Below, piece by piece: positions 1-8,506 of a stretch of DNA of 64,000 nucleotides; the stretch's first letter is position 1; each line of letters starts with the position of its first letter. The DNA lies in the NCBI RefSeq assembly GCF_017921815.1, contig NZ_JAGEMM010000003.1:411312-475311 (forward strand). Reading direction: 5' to 3'. The position numbers were made by a program, and so were the translations under genes. The notes beneath the pieces were generated by a model. It did no database searches, was not told the origin of the DNA, and was given only the letters and a program-made list of their open reading frames with translations. Source of the DNA: Microvirga antarctica. GTDB taxonomy: Bacteria; Pseudomonadota; Alphaproteobacteria; Rhizobiales; Beijerinckiaceae.

Positions 1-307
1 CCGTTTGACCGACCAGGTCATCGGGTCCCTCTTCCACGATGCCGACGGCGCAATAGCCGTATTTGACCGGGAAAGGAAACGCGCCCTCCTGCAACGGGCT
101 CGCCATCCGCTCATATTCCGACGGGGGAACGCGGCCCTCGAACACCAAACGCTCGGTGCCGCGGCTGATACCGGACCACAAGGTTCGGACCCGTACTTCG
201 CCCGCATTCAGTCGGGGTTCAGGCGCGGCTCTCAATTCTGCCTGGCCTTGTCCGGTCATCCAAAGGGCCGAAACCTGTCCTTTGTTGCCGTCTGTCGGAT
301 CTGGCAT
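1..307 (-). CDS. Zinc-type alcohol dehydrogenase family protein, N-terminal part (runs off the window)
   Basis: Reading the minus strand from ATG at 307 gives about 102 residues without a stop up to the window edge. The N-terminal pattern is that of the zinc-dependent (MDR) alcohol dehydrogenase superfamily: a GroES-like fold with the phrases GEVRVRTLWSGISRGTE and, further on, FPFPVKYGYCAVG. In this subgroup the usual Cys zinc ligand after SGIS is replaced by Arg-Gly-Thr-Glu, as in the BchC-like zinc-binding dehydrogenases. The NAD(P)-binding domain lies outside the window, so the substrate cannot be named. A GTG at 316 in the same frame is an alternative start. The gene is divergent from opgH with only about 50 bp between them, so the two may share a promoter region. 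Confidence 0.75.
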   Translation of the reverse strand, partial: MPDPTDGNKGQVSALWMTGQGQAELRAAPEPRLNAGEVRVRTLWSGISRGTERLVFEGRVPPSEYERMASPLQEGAFPFPVKYGYCAVGIVEEGPDDLVGQT

Positions 308-359
308 GTGTTTCACGATCCCTATATGACCAACCCCACGCCTCTAACAGAGCGCCTCC

Positions 360-2204
360 GTGACCGATACATCCAATCCCGTCAGTTTCCCAATCCGGCG
401 CGACGCCGTCAAAGCGTCCACGACCCCCGCGGGCTTGCAATCCACGGCGGATATTTCGCGTCGACGCTCCATCGTTCTCGCCCTGAACGCCGTCACCTAT
501 GTGGCCCTTGCCCTTTGGCTGGCGAGCATCCTCGGGGCACAAGGCTGGAGCCCGGTCGACGTTGTCCTGTTTGCGTGCTTCCTGATCGGATCGCCTTGGA
601 CTGTCCTCGGATTCTGGAACGCGGTGATCGGTCTGTGGCTCCTTCACGCCACGCGCGATCCGCTTGCCCGCGTTGCGCCTTTCGCCGCAGCGGGCGAAAC
701 CGAGGAGCCGATCAGGCTCGAGACCGCCATCCTCCTCACTCTTCGCAACGAGGATCCGGCCAGGGCGATGAAGCGTCTGCGGATCGTCAAGCAGAGCCTC
801 GACGAGACAGGGTTCGGCGAGCGGTTCTCCTATTTCATCCTCAGCGACACCAGCGATCCCGTACTGGCGATCGAGGAGGAGGCGATGGCCCATGCCTTCG
901 CTCTGGAGAGCGGCGGATCCTTTCGCGTGGTCTATCGTCGCCGGGTCGAGAACGTCGGCTTCAAAGCCGGCAACGTTCGGGATTTCTGCGACCGCTGGGG
1001 CCAGCGTTACGAGCTGATGCTCCCGCTCGACGCCGACAGCCTGATGACGGGCGAGACCATCGTGAGGATGGTCCGGATGATGCAGGCCTATCCGAAGCTC
1101 GGCATTCTCCAGAGTCTCGTGACCGGCATGCCGTCCAAGAGCGGTTTCGCGCGCATCTTCCAGTTCGGGATGCGCCATGGCATGCGGCCCTACACCATGG
1201 GCTCGGCCTGGTGGATGGCCGATTGCGGTCCCTTCTGGGGGCACAACGCACTCGTGCGCATCAAGCCCTTCAGCGACCATTGCGACCTGCCCCTGCTGCC
1301 GGGCGATGGCCCGCTCGGCGGGCATATCCTCTCCCACGACCAGGTTGAGGCCACCTTGATGCGCCGCGCCGGCTACGAGGTCAGGGTCTGGCCTGAGGAA
1401 TGCGGCAGCTGGGAGGAGAACCCGCCAACGCTCGCCGATTTTTCGCGTCGCGATGTGCGCTGGTGCCAGGGCAATCTCCAGTACGCGAAGCTCCTGCGGT
1501 TGCCCGGCCTCCTGCCCACGAGCCGCTTTCAGCTCGCCTGGGCCATCCTCATGTTCCTCGGCATCCCTGCCTGGACGCTTCTCATCGCCCTGTTACCCTT
1601 CAAGGCGATGGACGGCGAATCCGCACGGCTGTTTCCCGCAGCCTCAGCGATCGGGCTCTATCTGACCTTCCTCGGCATGTATCTCTCGCCGAAGCTCGCG
1701 GGCTTTGCCGACATCCTCGCCACCCGGCGTGAAAGCCGACGTTACGGTGGCGCCGGGCTGTTCCTCTGCGGCGTGGCGGTGGAGCTGGTGTTCTCGTTCC
1801 TCGTCGGAGCCGCCACCACCCTGCGGATCACGCTGTTCATGATCGGGCTGCCGTTCGGACGATCGGCGACCTGGAACGGTCAGGAGCGCGATGCTCATGC
1901 CTTGAGCTGGAGCACCGCTTTGTTCGGTCTATGGCCGCAATTGCTGTTCGGGAGTCTCGTTCTCGGGTCCCTGGCGATCGTGGCTCCGGCTGTCGTTCTG
2001 TGGACCTTGCCGCTGACCCTCGGATATCTCCTGGCGATCCCGTTCGCAGTCCTGTCGTCGAAGCCTGCTGTCGGGCGGTTTCTCGTCCGAGCGGGCCTGT
2101 GTGCCATTCCGGAGGAAGAAGAGCGGCCATGGGAACTGGCGGCGCTGCGCGCTTCCGGTCCTGCCGTGTCCTTGTCCGGGGCGCTTGAGACGGAAGCCGC
2201 ATGA
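360..2204 (+). CDS. mdoH: Glucans biosynthesis glucosyltransferase H (OpgH/MdoH)
   Basis: A 614-residue inner-membrane GT2 glucosyltransferase that polymerises UDP-glucose into the backbone of osmoregulated periplasmic glucans. Two N-terminal membrane segments (about 37-60 and 66-95) are followed by the catalytic domain. That domain has DTSD (163-166), the DADS motif (224-227), SHDQVEA (325-331) and a RRDVRWCQGNLQ motif (363-374) in the place of the processive-synthase Q-x-x-R-W. Several membrane helices follow from about residue 390. It is shorter than E. coli OpgH (about 850 residues) but within the length seen in alphaproteobacteria. The start is GTG at 360; no in-frame ATG lies nearby and the ribosome site is weak. 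No opgG is visible here. The stop overlaps the next gene by 4 bp. Confidence 0.92.
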   Translation: MTDTSNPVSFPIRRDAVKASTTPAGLQSTADISRRRSIVLALNAVTYVALALWLASILGAQGWSPVDVVLFACFLIGSPWTVLGFWNAVIGLWLLHATRDPLARVAPFAAAGETEEPIRLETAILLTLRNEDPARAMKRLRIVKQSLDETGFGERFSYFILSDTSDPVLAIEEEAMAHAFALESGGSFRVVYRRRVENVGFKAGNVRDFCDRWGQRYELMLPLDADSLMTGETIVRMVRMMQAYPKLGILQSLVTGMPSKSGFARIFQFGMRHGMRPYTMGSAWWMADCGPFWGHNALVRIKPFSDHCDLPLLPGDGPLGGHILSHDQVEATLMRRAGYEVRVWPEECGSWEENPPTLADFSRRDVRWCQGNLQYAKLLRLPGLLPTSRFQLAWAILMFLGIPAWTLLIALLPFKAMDGESARLFPAASAIGLYLTFLGMYLSPKLAGFADILATRRESRRYGGAGLFLCGVAVELVFSFLVGAATTLRITLFMIGLPFGRSATWNGQERDAHALSWSTALFGLWPQLLFGSLVLGSLAIVAPAVVLWTLPLTLGYLLAIPFAVLSSKPAVGRFLVRAGLCAIPEEEERPWELAALRASGPAVSLSGALETEAA

Positions 2205-2947
2205 TCGCTTCTCTGCGGTCCTACGCGGCCCTCGCGCGATCAGTGCTCGTCTACCATGGCGACCGTGCCCGCCACCGGCGCATGGACGCCCTGTACGCTG
2301 CCTATGTGGGGCCGGGAGATCTTGCGTTCGACATCGGGTCGCATGTGGGCGACCGCATCTCCTGTTTTCGCCGTTTGGGGGCCCGGGTGATCGCGCTGGA
2401 GCCGCAACCCGGCCCGGCCGCGATCATTCGGCTTTTCCATGGCCGGGACGGGTCGGTCACCTGCCTGCAGGAAGCAGCTGGCGCCGAACCGGGCGAGTTG
2501 ACGCTCCGGACCAACTCGCGAAATCCCACCGTCGCCACCATCTCTTCAGCGTTCGTCTCGGCGGCAAGAGATGCCAAGGGCTGGGAAGGACAGGAGTGGG
2601 ATGGGGCGATCACGGTGCCGGTCACCACGCTTGATGCGCTGATCGCCCGCTACGGGAAGCCACGCTTCATCAAGATCGATGTCGAAGGGTTCGAGGACCA
2701 GGTCCTGGCCGGGCTCACCGCTCGGGTTCCCGCCCTGTCGTTCGAGTTCACCACCATTGCGCGGGACGTCGCCACGGCCTGTCTGGAGCGCATTGCGCAG
2801 CTTGGGCCCTACCGGTTCAACGTTGCAATGGGTGAGAGCCAGCGATTCCATTTCGACGGCCCGGTATCGGCCGATGCGATGAGAGCCCTTCTGGAAGACG
2901 TCCCACACGACGCAAATTCGGGCGATGTCTACGCCGTGCTGGCATAG
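2201..2947 (+). CDS. FkbM-family SAM-dependent methyltransferase
   Basis: A 248-residue class I methyltransferase of the FkbM type, a family that usually O-methylates sugars or polyketides. The SAM-binding motif I is DIGSHVGD (44-51), followed by the acidic loop ALEPQP (65-70) and the family's KIDVEG motif (158-163). No signal peptide or membrane segment is visible, so it should act in the cytoplasm. Its ATG overlaps the opgH stop as ATGA, so the two are almost certainly translated together. This suggests, as inference, a role in modifying the glucan, its precursor or a co-exported glycan. The family assignment is firm; the substrate is unknown. Confidence 0.85.
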   Translation: MIASLRSYAALARSVLVYHGDRARHRRMDALYAAYVGPGDLAFDIGSHVGDRISCFRRLGARVIALEPQPGPAAIIRLFHGRDGSVTCLQEAAGAEPGELTLRTNSRNPTVATISSAFVSAARDAKGWEGQEWDGAITVPVTTLDALIARYGKPRFIKIDVEGFEDQVLAGLTARVPALSFEFTTIARDVATACLERIAQLGPYRFNVAMGESQRFHFDGPVSADAMRALLEDVPHDANSGDVYAVLA

Positions 2948-3052
2948 CGCGCTTGCAAGGAATGCCGGGCTGGTTCACCCTCGGGTTGCGATGGAACCTT
3001 TATGGCCACGCTGCCGTTTTTTCCTAGGCCCGTATCCTGAGCGAGGAAGATC

Positions 3053-3361
3053 ATGTCCGGAGACGGTGACATACCGAGAAAACGGGGGAGCAACCTTCCT
3101 CCCCTGCCGCGCCCCGTGCAGGAGCATCTCGGCCAGAAGTTGCGGGCGCAGTATCATGAGACCGGGGACAAGCCGAAATATCTCGGCGACCCGATGGTGC
3201 CTGTCGAGTTCGATCCCCTCCTCGACAAAATCGACAAGACGGAACGAAAACGCAAAGCCGAGCGCATTGGTGAGGCGGGAAAGCGTGCCGTTGCGGCAGC
3301 TCTGGGAGAGGTTCTCGAGGGGCCGGCGGCGGCCGATCCGGGCAAGCCGGGCAAAACCTGA
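3053..3361 (+). CDS. Conserved hypothetical protein, 102 residues
   Basis: A small, charged, soluble protein with no signal peptide or membrane helix. Its first half is proline-rich and followed by a helix containing EHLGQKLRAQYHE. Its middle is rich in Lys, Glu and Arg (about residues 60-75) and its tail in Ala, Gly and Pro. The GAGGAAGATC sequence just upstream supplies a ribosome site for ATG 3053. The helix faintly resembles the start of NepR-type anti-sigma factors, but the defining part of that motif is missing, so I do not assign that function. It is followed by a hairpin terminator shared with ssrA. The gene looks real from its ribosome site, codon use and terminator. Confidence 0.6.
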   Translation: MSGDGDIPRKRGSNLPPLPRPVQEHLGQKLRAQYHETGDKPKYLGDPMVPVEFDPLLDKIDKTERKRKAERIGEAGKRAVAAALGEVLEGPAAADPGKPGKT

Positions 3362-3393
3362 TCTTCAAGACGCCAAGTCGGTCTGAAAATGGG

Positions 3394-3418
3394 AACGGCA
3401 CCCGGAGGTGCCGTTTCT
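3394..3418. terminator. Bidirectional hairpin terminator between the 102-residue protein gene and ssrA
   Basis: A perfect 9-bp stem, AACGGCACC / GGTGCCGTT, with a CGGA loop. It is followed by a T-rich stretch (TTTCTGTT) on the plus strand and by a weaker one on the minus strand. It lies 33 bp after the plus-strand stop and just beyond the 3' end of the minus-strand tmRNA coding piece, so it probably serves both. Confidence 0.7.
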
Positions 3419-3420
3419 GT

Positions 3421-3713
3421 TGCTAGGCTTTCCCGAGCCCCGGATGGTTACGCCGCGAGGCGAACCGCACCCATGTCAACGTTATCGTTGGCATTTGTGA
3501 ATTTGCACTGTTAAGGCCGTAGCTCAGCCTAATCGCAGCCTAGCCTTTATCACGCCTAGTCGAACCCATGTCGCCCCCGTCACAAAGGCACCTCAAACAT
3601 GCCGCCTGCGGCGGAACGCGATGCCCTTATGGTGGAGGCGGCGGGAATCGAACCCGCGTCCTAAACGCTTATTCCACTCTGCCTCTACGATCATAGCCAG
3701 GTTGCCCTGACCC
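3421..3713 (-). ncRNA. ssrA: Two-piece (circularly permuted) tmRNA
   Basis: tmRNA rescues stalled ribosomes with SmpB and adds a degradation tag. Here the minus-strand gene is permuted. The acceptor piece comes first (about 3713 to 3630) and ends in a T-arm with GGTTCGATTCC followed by CGCCTCCACCA. The coding piece follows (3578 to about 3421) and starts GGGGGCG. The two ends pair as a 7-bp acceptor stem that includes a G-U pair at the third position, the alanyl-tRNA synthetase identity element. A second inter-piece helix pairs CTAGGCG (3559-3553) with CGTTTAG (3667-3661). A GCTAGGC / GCCTAGC helix encloses the tag region. The roughly 50-nt linker between the pieces (3579-3629) holds a small GC hairpin and is presumably removed. 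The outer ends are approximate. Confidence 0.93.
3448..3492 (-). other. tmRNA tag-peptide reading frame
   Basis: Inside the coding piece, codons from GCC (3492) to TAA (3448) encode ANDNVDMGAVRLAA. The A-N-D-N beginning and the L-A-A end are typical of alphaproteobacterial tags, and the C-terminal LAA is the ClpXP/ClpAP degron. The codons lie directly after ACAAAT, a plausible resume context. The exact resume codon (this GCC or one just upstream) cannot be settled from sequence. Confidence 0.88.
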
Positions 3714-3786
3714 GCTCGATATATGACGGCAGCTGGCCAATTGCTAGCCCGATGGGCCAATTTGCCGATCTGCCGGCAGCCCAGGC

Positions 3787-5277
3787 TCAGAGCAGCGGGC
3801 TCATAAGCCGCGCGATGTTTTCGATCGACTTCGCCGCCAGGGATCGGCGGTTCCAATCAGTCATATCGAGAAGGTCGCTCTCGGCAAAATAGCGATCCTG
3901 TTCCTCTCGAAGCCGACGGGTCACCTCACGGTCGAACAGGATGAGACTGATCTCCGAATTCAGGATGAATGAGCGCAGGTCGATATTGCTAGAGCCGATG
4001 AGGCACAGGTCGTCATCGACGCTGAGATGCTTGGCGTGGAGCAACTTGTCCCGATACAGGTGGATCTTCACCCCAGACGCGAGCAGGCCGGAATAATAGG
4101 AGCGCTGGGCGAGATTGACGAGCGCCTGATCGACCGGCTTCGACAGCACCAGATGGACATCGACCCCGCGCAGAACCGCCGTCTCAAGGGCATGAAGCAG
4201 GGCTTCGTTCGGGATGAAGTATGGGGTGGTGATCACGACACGCGTTCGCGCCCCGTAGATCAGCGCCTCGATCAGACGTTCGACGCCAGCGCCCGGATAG
4301 TCGGGCCCTGACGGGAGAACCTGTGCGATGACGTCTCCCGTGCTCACCGGCTCCGGACAAATCACGGGATCGTCGAGAACCTGCTCGGTTTCCAGGAACC
4401 AGTCGGTGACGAAAACCCCTTGAAGTTCGAGCACGATGGGGCCCGTCACGCGGACCACCAGCTCCTGGTTGACGATGCCGGGCTTGAAGTCGCGATTGAC
4501 GAGGTTCTGCGAGCCGACATAGCCGACCATGCCGTCGACAACGGCGATCTTGCGATGATTGCGCAGATCCGCGCGGGCAGATTTCCGGCGCAGGATTCCC
4601 AATTGCAACACCAGGTGAACGTCCGCTCCCGCTGCCTTGAGACGCGCGATGGTGCGGGCTGCCCACGCGCGCGAGCCGAGGGCGTCGATCAGCACCCTGC
4701 AGGGAACCCCTCGGGCCACGGCGCGGGAAAGGGCGGCGATGACCTTCTGGCCGGTCTCGTCGTCGGCAAAAATATAGAACAGCAGATGGACATGGACCTG
4801 CGCGCTGTCGATGTCGGCGACCAGCCGGTCGATGGTCGCGTCGTAATCAGACAGCAACTCTGCTGTATTGCCGCTCAGGCTTGGAAAGCGACCGAGATTC
4901 TGGATCAGGGTCGCGCCCTGTTTGAGGTTGGCCGGCAGCTCGGGGCGCTGCTCCTGGGTGACCTCCGCAAGCCTGTCGTTGACGGACTTGAACACGACCG
5001 GAAGCCTGGCGAACCGGCGCTGGCGCCATTCGGGATAACCGGGTCGCCCGATCAGGAAATAGACCAGCAAGGCCGGCCACGGCAGAAAGAACACGAACAG
5101 CAGCCAGCCCTTCGCGGCCTCTGGAGAGCGGCGAAAGGGCACGACGATCAACATGATGACCCTGACGATCCACTCCGACGCCAAATAAACGGTGGCCCAG
5201 GAGATGCTGCTCAGCAGGCTCATCGAGCGCTGCGCCCGCGCGACGAGACGAGGCCCGCAAGTGTCGATCTGCCGCAA
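3787..5277 (-). CDS. cls: Cardiolipin synthase (phospholipase D superfamily)
   Basis: A 496-residue membrane enzyme that condenses two phosphatidylglycerols into cardiolipin. Two N-terminal membrane segments (about 22-46 and 58-76) precede two PLD catalytic domains. The first HKD motif starts NHRKIAVVD (H241, K243, then GSQN at 255-258). The second starts LLHAKHLSVDD (H414, K416) and is followed by IGSSNIDLRS. Both motifs are complete and the length matches bacterial ClsA. The reading frame can also start at ATG 5223 (MSLLSS), which removes 18 residues and gives a more typical N-terminus. The gene lies upstream of ssrA on the same strand but is probably transcribed separately. Confidence 0.92.
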   Translation of the reverse strand: MRQIDTCGPRLVARAQRSMSLLSSISWATVYLASEWIVRVIMLIVVPFRRSPEAAKGWLLFVFFLPWPALLVYFLIGRPGYPEWRQRRFARLPVVFKSVNDRLAEVTQEQRPELPANLKQGATLIQNLGRFPSLSGNTAELLSDYDATIDRLVADIDSAQVHVHLLFYIFADDETGQKVIAALSRAVARGVPCRVLIDALGSRAWAARTIARLKAAGADVHLVLQLGILRRKSARADLRNHRKIAVVDGMVGYVGSQNLVNRDFKPGIVNQELVVRVTGPIVLELQGVFVTDWFLETEQVLDDPVICPEPVSTGDVIAQVLPSGPDYPGAGVERLIEALIYGARTRVVITTPYFIPNEALLHALETAVLRGVDVHLVLSKPVDQALVNLAQRSYYSGLLASGVKIHLYRDKLLHAKHLSVDDDLCLIGSSNIDLRSFILNSEISLILFDREVTRRLREEQDRYFAESDLLDMTDWNRRSLAAKSIENIARLMSPLL

Positions 5278-5508
5278 AGTCGATCGTGGAGGCTGCTCAT
5301 TGAGACATCAATCCTGCTGCGAGCGCGTCCCGCTCGCGGCTCATCTTTGAGCGGCCGTCAGGCTTCTGTCCAGCTTGCCGGCGCCTTTGCTTTTCGGCGT
5401 CGGGCGAAAGGCGGTTGCAACCGTGCGTCACTGCGGCCAGATTTGTACCAGTCAAATTGGTTCTTCCTTCGCTCCTTTGTCGGAGCGGCCCATCCCCTTC
5501 AGGACTCC

Positions 5509-6540
5509 ATGGATATCAAGCCAGACGCTCTCGCCGCCATCGGAAACACGCCCCTCATCACCTTGCGCCGGGCGTCCGAGATGACGGGATGCACCATCCT
5601 CGGCAAGGCTGAATTCATGAATCCCGGGCAGTCGGTCAAAGACCGGGCGGCTCTGTTCATCGTTGCCGATGCGGTCAAGCGCGGGGCGCTCTTGCCCGGC
5701 GGGACCATCGTGGAGGGCACAGCGGGAAACACCGGCATCGGATTGGCGCTGGTCGCCAACGTTCTTGGCTTCCGCACGCTCATCGTCATCCCGGAAACCC
5801 AGAGCCAGGAGAAGAAGGACATGCTCCGGCTAGCCGGCGCGCAGCTGCTCGAAGTCCCGGCCGTGCCTTATGCCAACCCGAACAACTACGTGAAAGTGTC
5901 TGGCCGCCTTGCGGAACGTCTCGCGCTCTCGGAGCCCCAGGGGGCGATCTGGGCGAACCAGTTCGACAACGTGGCAAATCGCAATGGGCACATGGAGACA
6001 ACCGGCCGGGAAATCTGGGAGCAGACGGATGGAAAAGTCGACGGCTTCATTTGCGCTGTCGGGACCGGTGGCACGCTGGCGGGTGTGGGAATGGCTCTCA
6101 AGGCACGTAACCCCGGCATCCAGATCGGCCTCGCCGATCCCATGGGCGCGGCGCTCTTCAGCTATTTCACCACCGGTGAATTGAAGGCGAGCGGGTCATC
6201 GATCACCGAGGGTATCGGACAGGGCCGCATCACCAAAAATCTCGAGGGCGCACCGATCGACGCCGCGTTCCAGATCCCGGACTCGGAAGCGCTGCCGATT
6301 ATCTTCGATCTGCTGGAGCATGAAGGTCTCTGCCTCGGCGGGTCGTCGGGCATCAACGTTGCCGGCGCCATCCGCCTTGCGCGACATCTCGGTCCGGGAC
6401 ACACCATCGTGACGATCCTGTGCGATTCCGGGAGCCGCTATCAATCCAAGCTCTTCAATCCACAGTTCCTGCGAGAGCGCGATTTGCCGGTTCCTGCCTG
6501 GCTGGAGCGACAGTTGGCCATCGACCCTGGTTTCCTTTAG
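5509..6540 (+). CDS. cysK: Cysteine synthase A (O-acetylserine sulfhydrylase)
   Basis: A 343-residue PLP enzyme that makes cysteine from O-acetylserine and sulfide. The PLP lysine is K44 in NPGQSVKDRAA. The substrate loop is GTAGNTGIG (from residue 70) and the phosphate-binding loop is GTGGTLAG (185-192). It belongs to the longer (about 340 residues) alphaproteobacterial group. The frame is open far upstream, but ATG 5509 is chosen because family homology (MDIKPDALAAIGNTPL) begins there; the longer upstream reading is antisense to the cardiolipin synthase gene. It converges on cysA and their stops overlap by 4 bp, placing cysteine synthesis next to sulfate uptake. Confidence 0.93.
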   Translation: MDIKPDALAAIGNTPLITLRRASEMTGCTILGKAEFMNPGQSVKDRAALFIVADAVKRGALLPGGTIVEGTAGNTGIGLALVANVLGFRTLIVIPETQSQEKKDMLRLAGAQLLEVPAVPYANPNNYVKVSGRLAERLALSEPQGAIWANQFDNVANRNGHMETTGREIWEQTDGKVDGFICAVGTGGTLAGVGMALKARNPGIQIGLADPMGAALFSYFTTGELKASGSSITEGIGQGRITKNLEGAPIDAAFQIPDSEALPIIFDLLEHEGLCLGGSSGINVAGAIRLARHLGPGHTIVTILCDSGSRYQSKLFNPQFLRERDLPVPAWLERQLAIDPGFL

Positions 6541-7595
6541 GCGCCGCGTTGCTCGCTTGCCGGAAAGGCCTTGCCGCGAAGAATGCGGAGCAGGATGGGG
6601 TCGCGCACCGCCGCGAGAGAGGCGATAGGAAGCTCGACCTCAATGATCTGGCCCGATGGGATGAGGCTGATGGACGCCCGCCGCCCCGCCGCCGACCGTC
6701 TGATCGTCAGGATCGTGCCCGACAGCGTGCCCGCCTCCGCGGTGTCGGCGAATGCCACGTCCCATGGCCGGAGATAGAGATCGGTCGGGCCGTCGCCCTG
6801 GTCCGGCGCAGCTAACGACAGTGGCGTTTCCTCGTACCAGAGGCTACCGCCACGAGCGCGAACCGGAAGCCGGGTCGTGTCCCCGATGAAACTCATCACG
6901 AATGGCGTCGCCGGGGTCTCATGGACCTGCTCCGGTGTTCCGACCTGCTCGATGCGGCCATCCTTCAGGATGGCGACGCGGTCAGCGAGTTCGAGCGCCT
7001 CATCCTGGTCGTGGGTGACGAATACGGTCGTCTGGCCTGTATGCTCGTGAATCTCCCGCAGCCAGCGTCGGAGGTCCTTCCGGACCTTAGCGTCGAGGGC
7101 GCCGAATGGTTCATCAAGGAGAAGCACACGCGGCTCGACGGCGAGAGCCCGCGCCAGGGCAACCCTCTGGCGCTGGCCGCCCGATAGTTGAGCGGGAAAC
7201 CGCGCCCCCAGCCCTTCGAGCTGGACGAGGGCGAGGAGGCTCCTGACGCGCGTGTCGATCTCGTCCGCGCCCGGCCGGTCGGCGCGTCTGCGCACCCGCA
7301 GCCCGTAGCTGATATTCTGCGTGACGGTCATGTGCCGGAACAGGGCGTAGTGCTGGAAGACGAACCCCACGCCGCGGTTCTGAACCGGAACATGGGTGGC
7401 ATCTTCGTCGCCAAACAGAACCCGGCCCTCATCGGGAACTTCCAATCCTGCGATCACGCGCAGCAGCGTCGTCTTGCCGGAGCCGGAGGGGCCCAACAAT
7501 GCCATCAGTTCCCCGGAGCGGACCGTCACGCTGACGTCCCTGAGCGCCGCCGTTTCGGCGAAATCCTTGGACAGGTGCTCGACGCGAATCTCCAT
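6537..7595 (-). CDS. cysA: Sulfate/thiosulfate ABC importer, ATP-binding protein
   Basis: A 352-residue ATPase that powers sulfate uptake. It has Walker A GPSGSGKTT (35-43), signature LSGGQRQ, Walker B LLLDEPFGALD and the switch histidine in VFVTHDQDEA. A C-terminal regulatory domain follows, with the CysA-like LYLRPWDV segment. ATG 7595 is chosen because GGAGGACGA lies just before it and family homology (MEIRVEHLSKDF) starts there; a longer frame runs back into cysW. It is the last gene of sbp-cysT-cysW-cysA, and its stop overlaps that of the convergent cysK. Confidence 0.95.
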   Translation of the reverse strand: MEIRVEHLSKDFAETAALRDVSVTVRSGELMALLGPSGSGKTTLLRVIAGLEVPDEGRVLFGDEDATHVPVQNRGVGFVFQHYALFRHMTVTQNISYGLRVRRRADRPGADEIDTRVRSLLALVQLEGLGARFPAQLSGGQRQRVALARALAVEPRVLLLDEPFGALDAKVRKDLRRWLREIHEHTGQTTVFVTHDQDEALELADRVAILKDGRIEQVGTPEQVHETPATPFVMSFIGDTTRLPVRARGGSLWYEETPLSLAAPDQGDGPTDLYLRPWDVAFADTAEAGTLSGTILTIRRSAAGRRASISLIPSGQIIEVELPIASLAAVRDPILLRILRGKAFPASEQRGA

Positions 7596-7654
7596 TCGTC
7601 CTCCGATCTGCAAGCCCGGCGACGTTTCCGGGTCGATCCGCGCAACGCGGCGAT

Positions 7655-8506
7655 CTAGTGTGCGGCGCGCCCGGCGATAGCGTCCCCGTAGCGCCACTCC
7701 AGAAACGATTTGGCAGCCAGCGTCAGCAACGCCAGGAGCGCCAGGAGCGAGGCCACAGCAAAGGCTGCCACGAAGTTATACTCGTTGTAGAGGATCTCGA
7801 CGTGGAGCGGCATGGTGTTGGTCTCGCCGCGAATGTGCCCCGAGACCACCGCCACCGCCCCGAACTCGCCCATGGCGCGTGCGTTGCAAAGCAGCACCCC
7901 ATAGAGCAGTGCCCAGCGGACGTTGGGCAGCGTCACCGTCCAGAATGCCATGAAGCCACTCGCTCCGAGGGTGAGGGCTGCTTCCTCGTCGCTGGTTCCC
8001 TGATCCTGCATCAGGGGGATGAGCTCACGGGCCACGAACGGAAAGGTGACGAAGATCGTTGCCAGGACGATTCCCGGCAGCGCAAAAATCACCTCGATGC
8101 GGTGCGCGATCAACCATGGCCCCAACAAGCCCTGTGCGCCGAACAGGAGGACGAAGACGAGGCCGGCCACGACCGGTGAGACCGAGAAAGGAAGATCGAT
8201 GAGCGTGATCAGGAGGCTCTTGCCCTTGAACTCGAATTTGGCGATCGCCCAGGATGCAGCGATACCGAAGACGAGGTTCAGGGGAACGGCGATGATCGCT
8301 ATCGTGAGTGTGAGGCGGATCGCGGCCAGCGCGTCCGGGTCCTGAAACGACGCGAAATAGGCACTCACGCCCTTGCCGAACGCCTCGACGAAGACGGCGA
8401 CCAGAGGCAAGACGAGGAACACGCCGAGAAACAGGAAGCAGACCAGCGTGGCCGCGATCCTGACTCCCGGGCTCTCGGTCGTCGGACGATGAGGCGGATT
8501 ACGCAT
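7655..8506 (-). CDS. cysW: Sulfate ABC importer permease CysW
   Basis: A 283-residue inner-membrane permease with about six membrane helices. It pairs with CysT to form the sulfate channel. The EAA coupling loop is [21 protein letters not shown], and the downstream [15 protein letters not shown] is typical of CysW. ATG 8506 follows a strong GGAGGAGG ribosome site and overlaps the end of cysT by 8 bp, indicating translational coupling. A 59-bp gap separates it from cysA. Confidence 0.95.
   Translation of the reverse strand: MRNPPHRPTTESPGVRIAATLVCFLFLGVFLVLPLVAVFVEAFGKGVSAYFASFQDPDALAAIRLTLTIAIIAVPLNLVFGIAASWAIAKFEFKGKSLLITLIDLPFSVSPVVAGLVFVLLFGAQGLLGPWLIAHRIEVIFALPGIVLATIFVTFPFVARELIPLMQDQGTSDEEAALTLGASGFMAFWTVTLPNVRWALLYGVLLCNARAMGEFGAVAVVSGHIRGETNTMPLHVEILYNEYNFVAAFAVASLLALLALLTLAAKSFLEWRYGDAIAGRAAH

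Noticed and set aside
219..1348. Long open frames overlapping opgH in other frames
   Set aside because: Low-complexity Arg/Pro/Gly-rich translations without homology; opgH motifs are unambiguous in the chosen frame.
3053..3361. Small protein considered as a NepR anti-sigma factor
   Set aside because: Only a short helix is similar; the defining PVPDRF-like motif and a neighbouring phyR or ecfG are absent.
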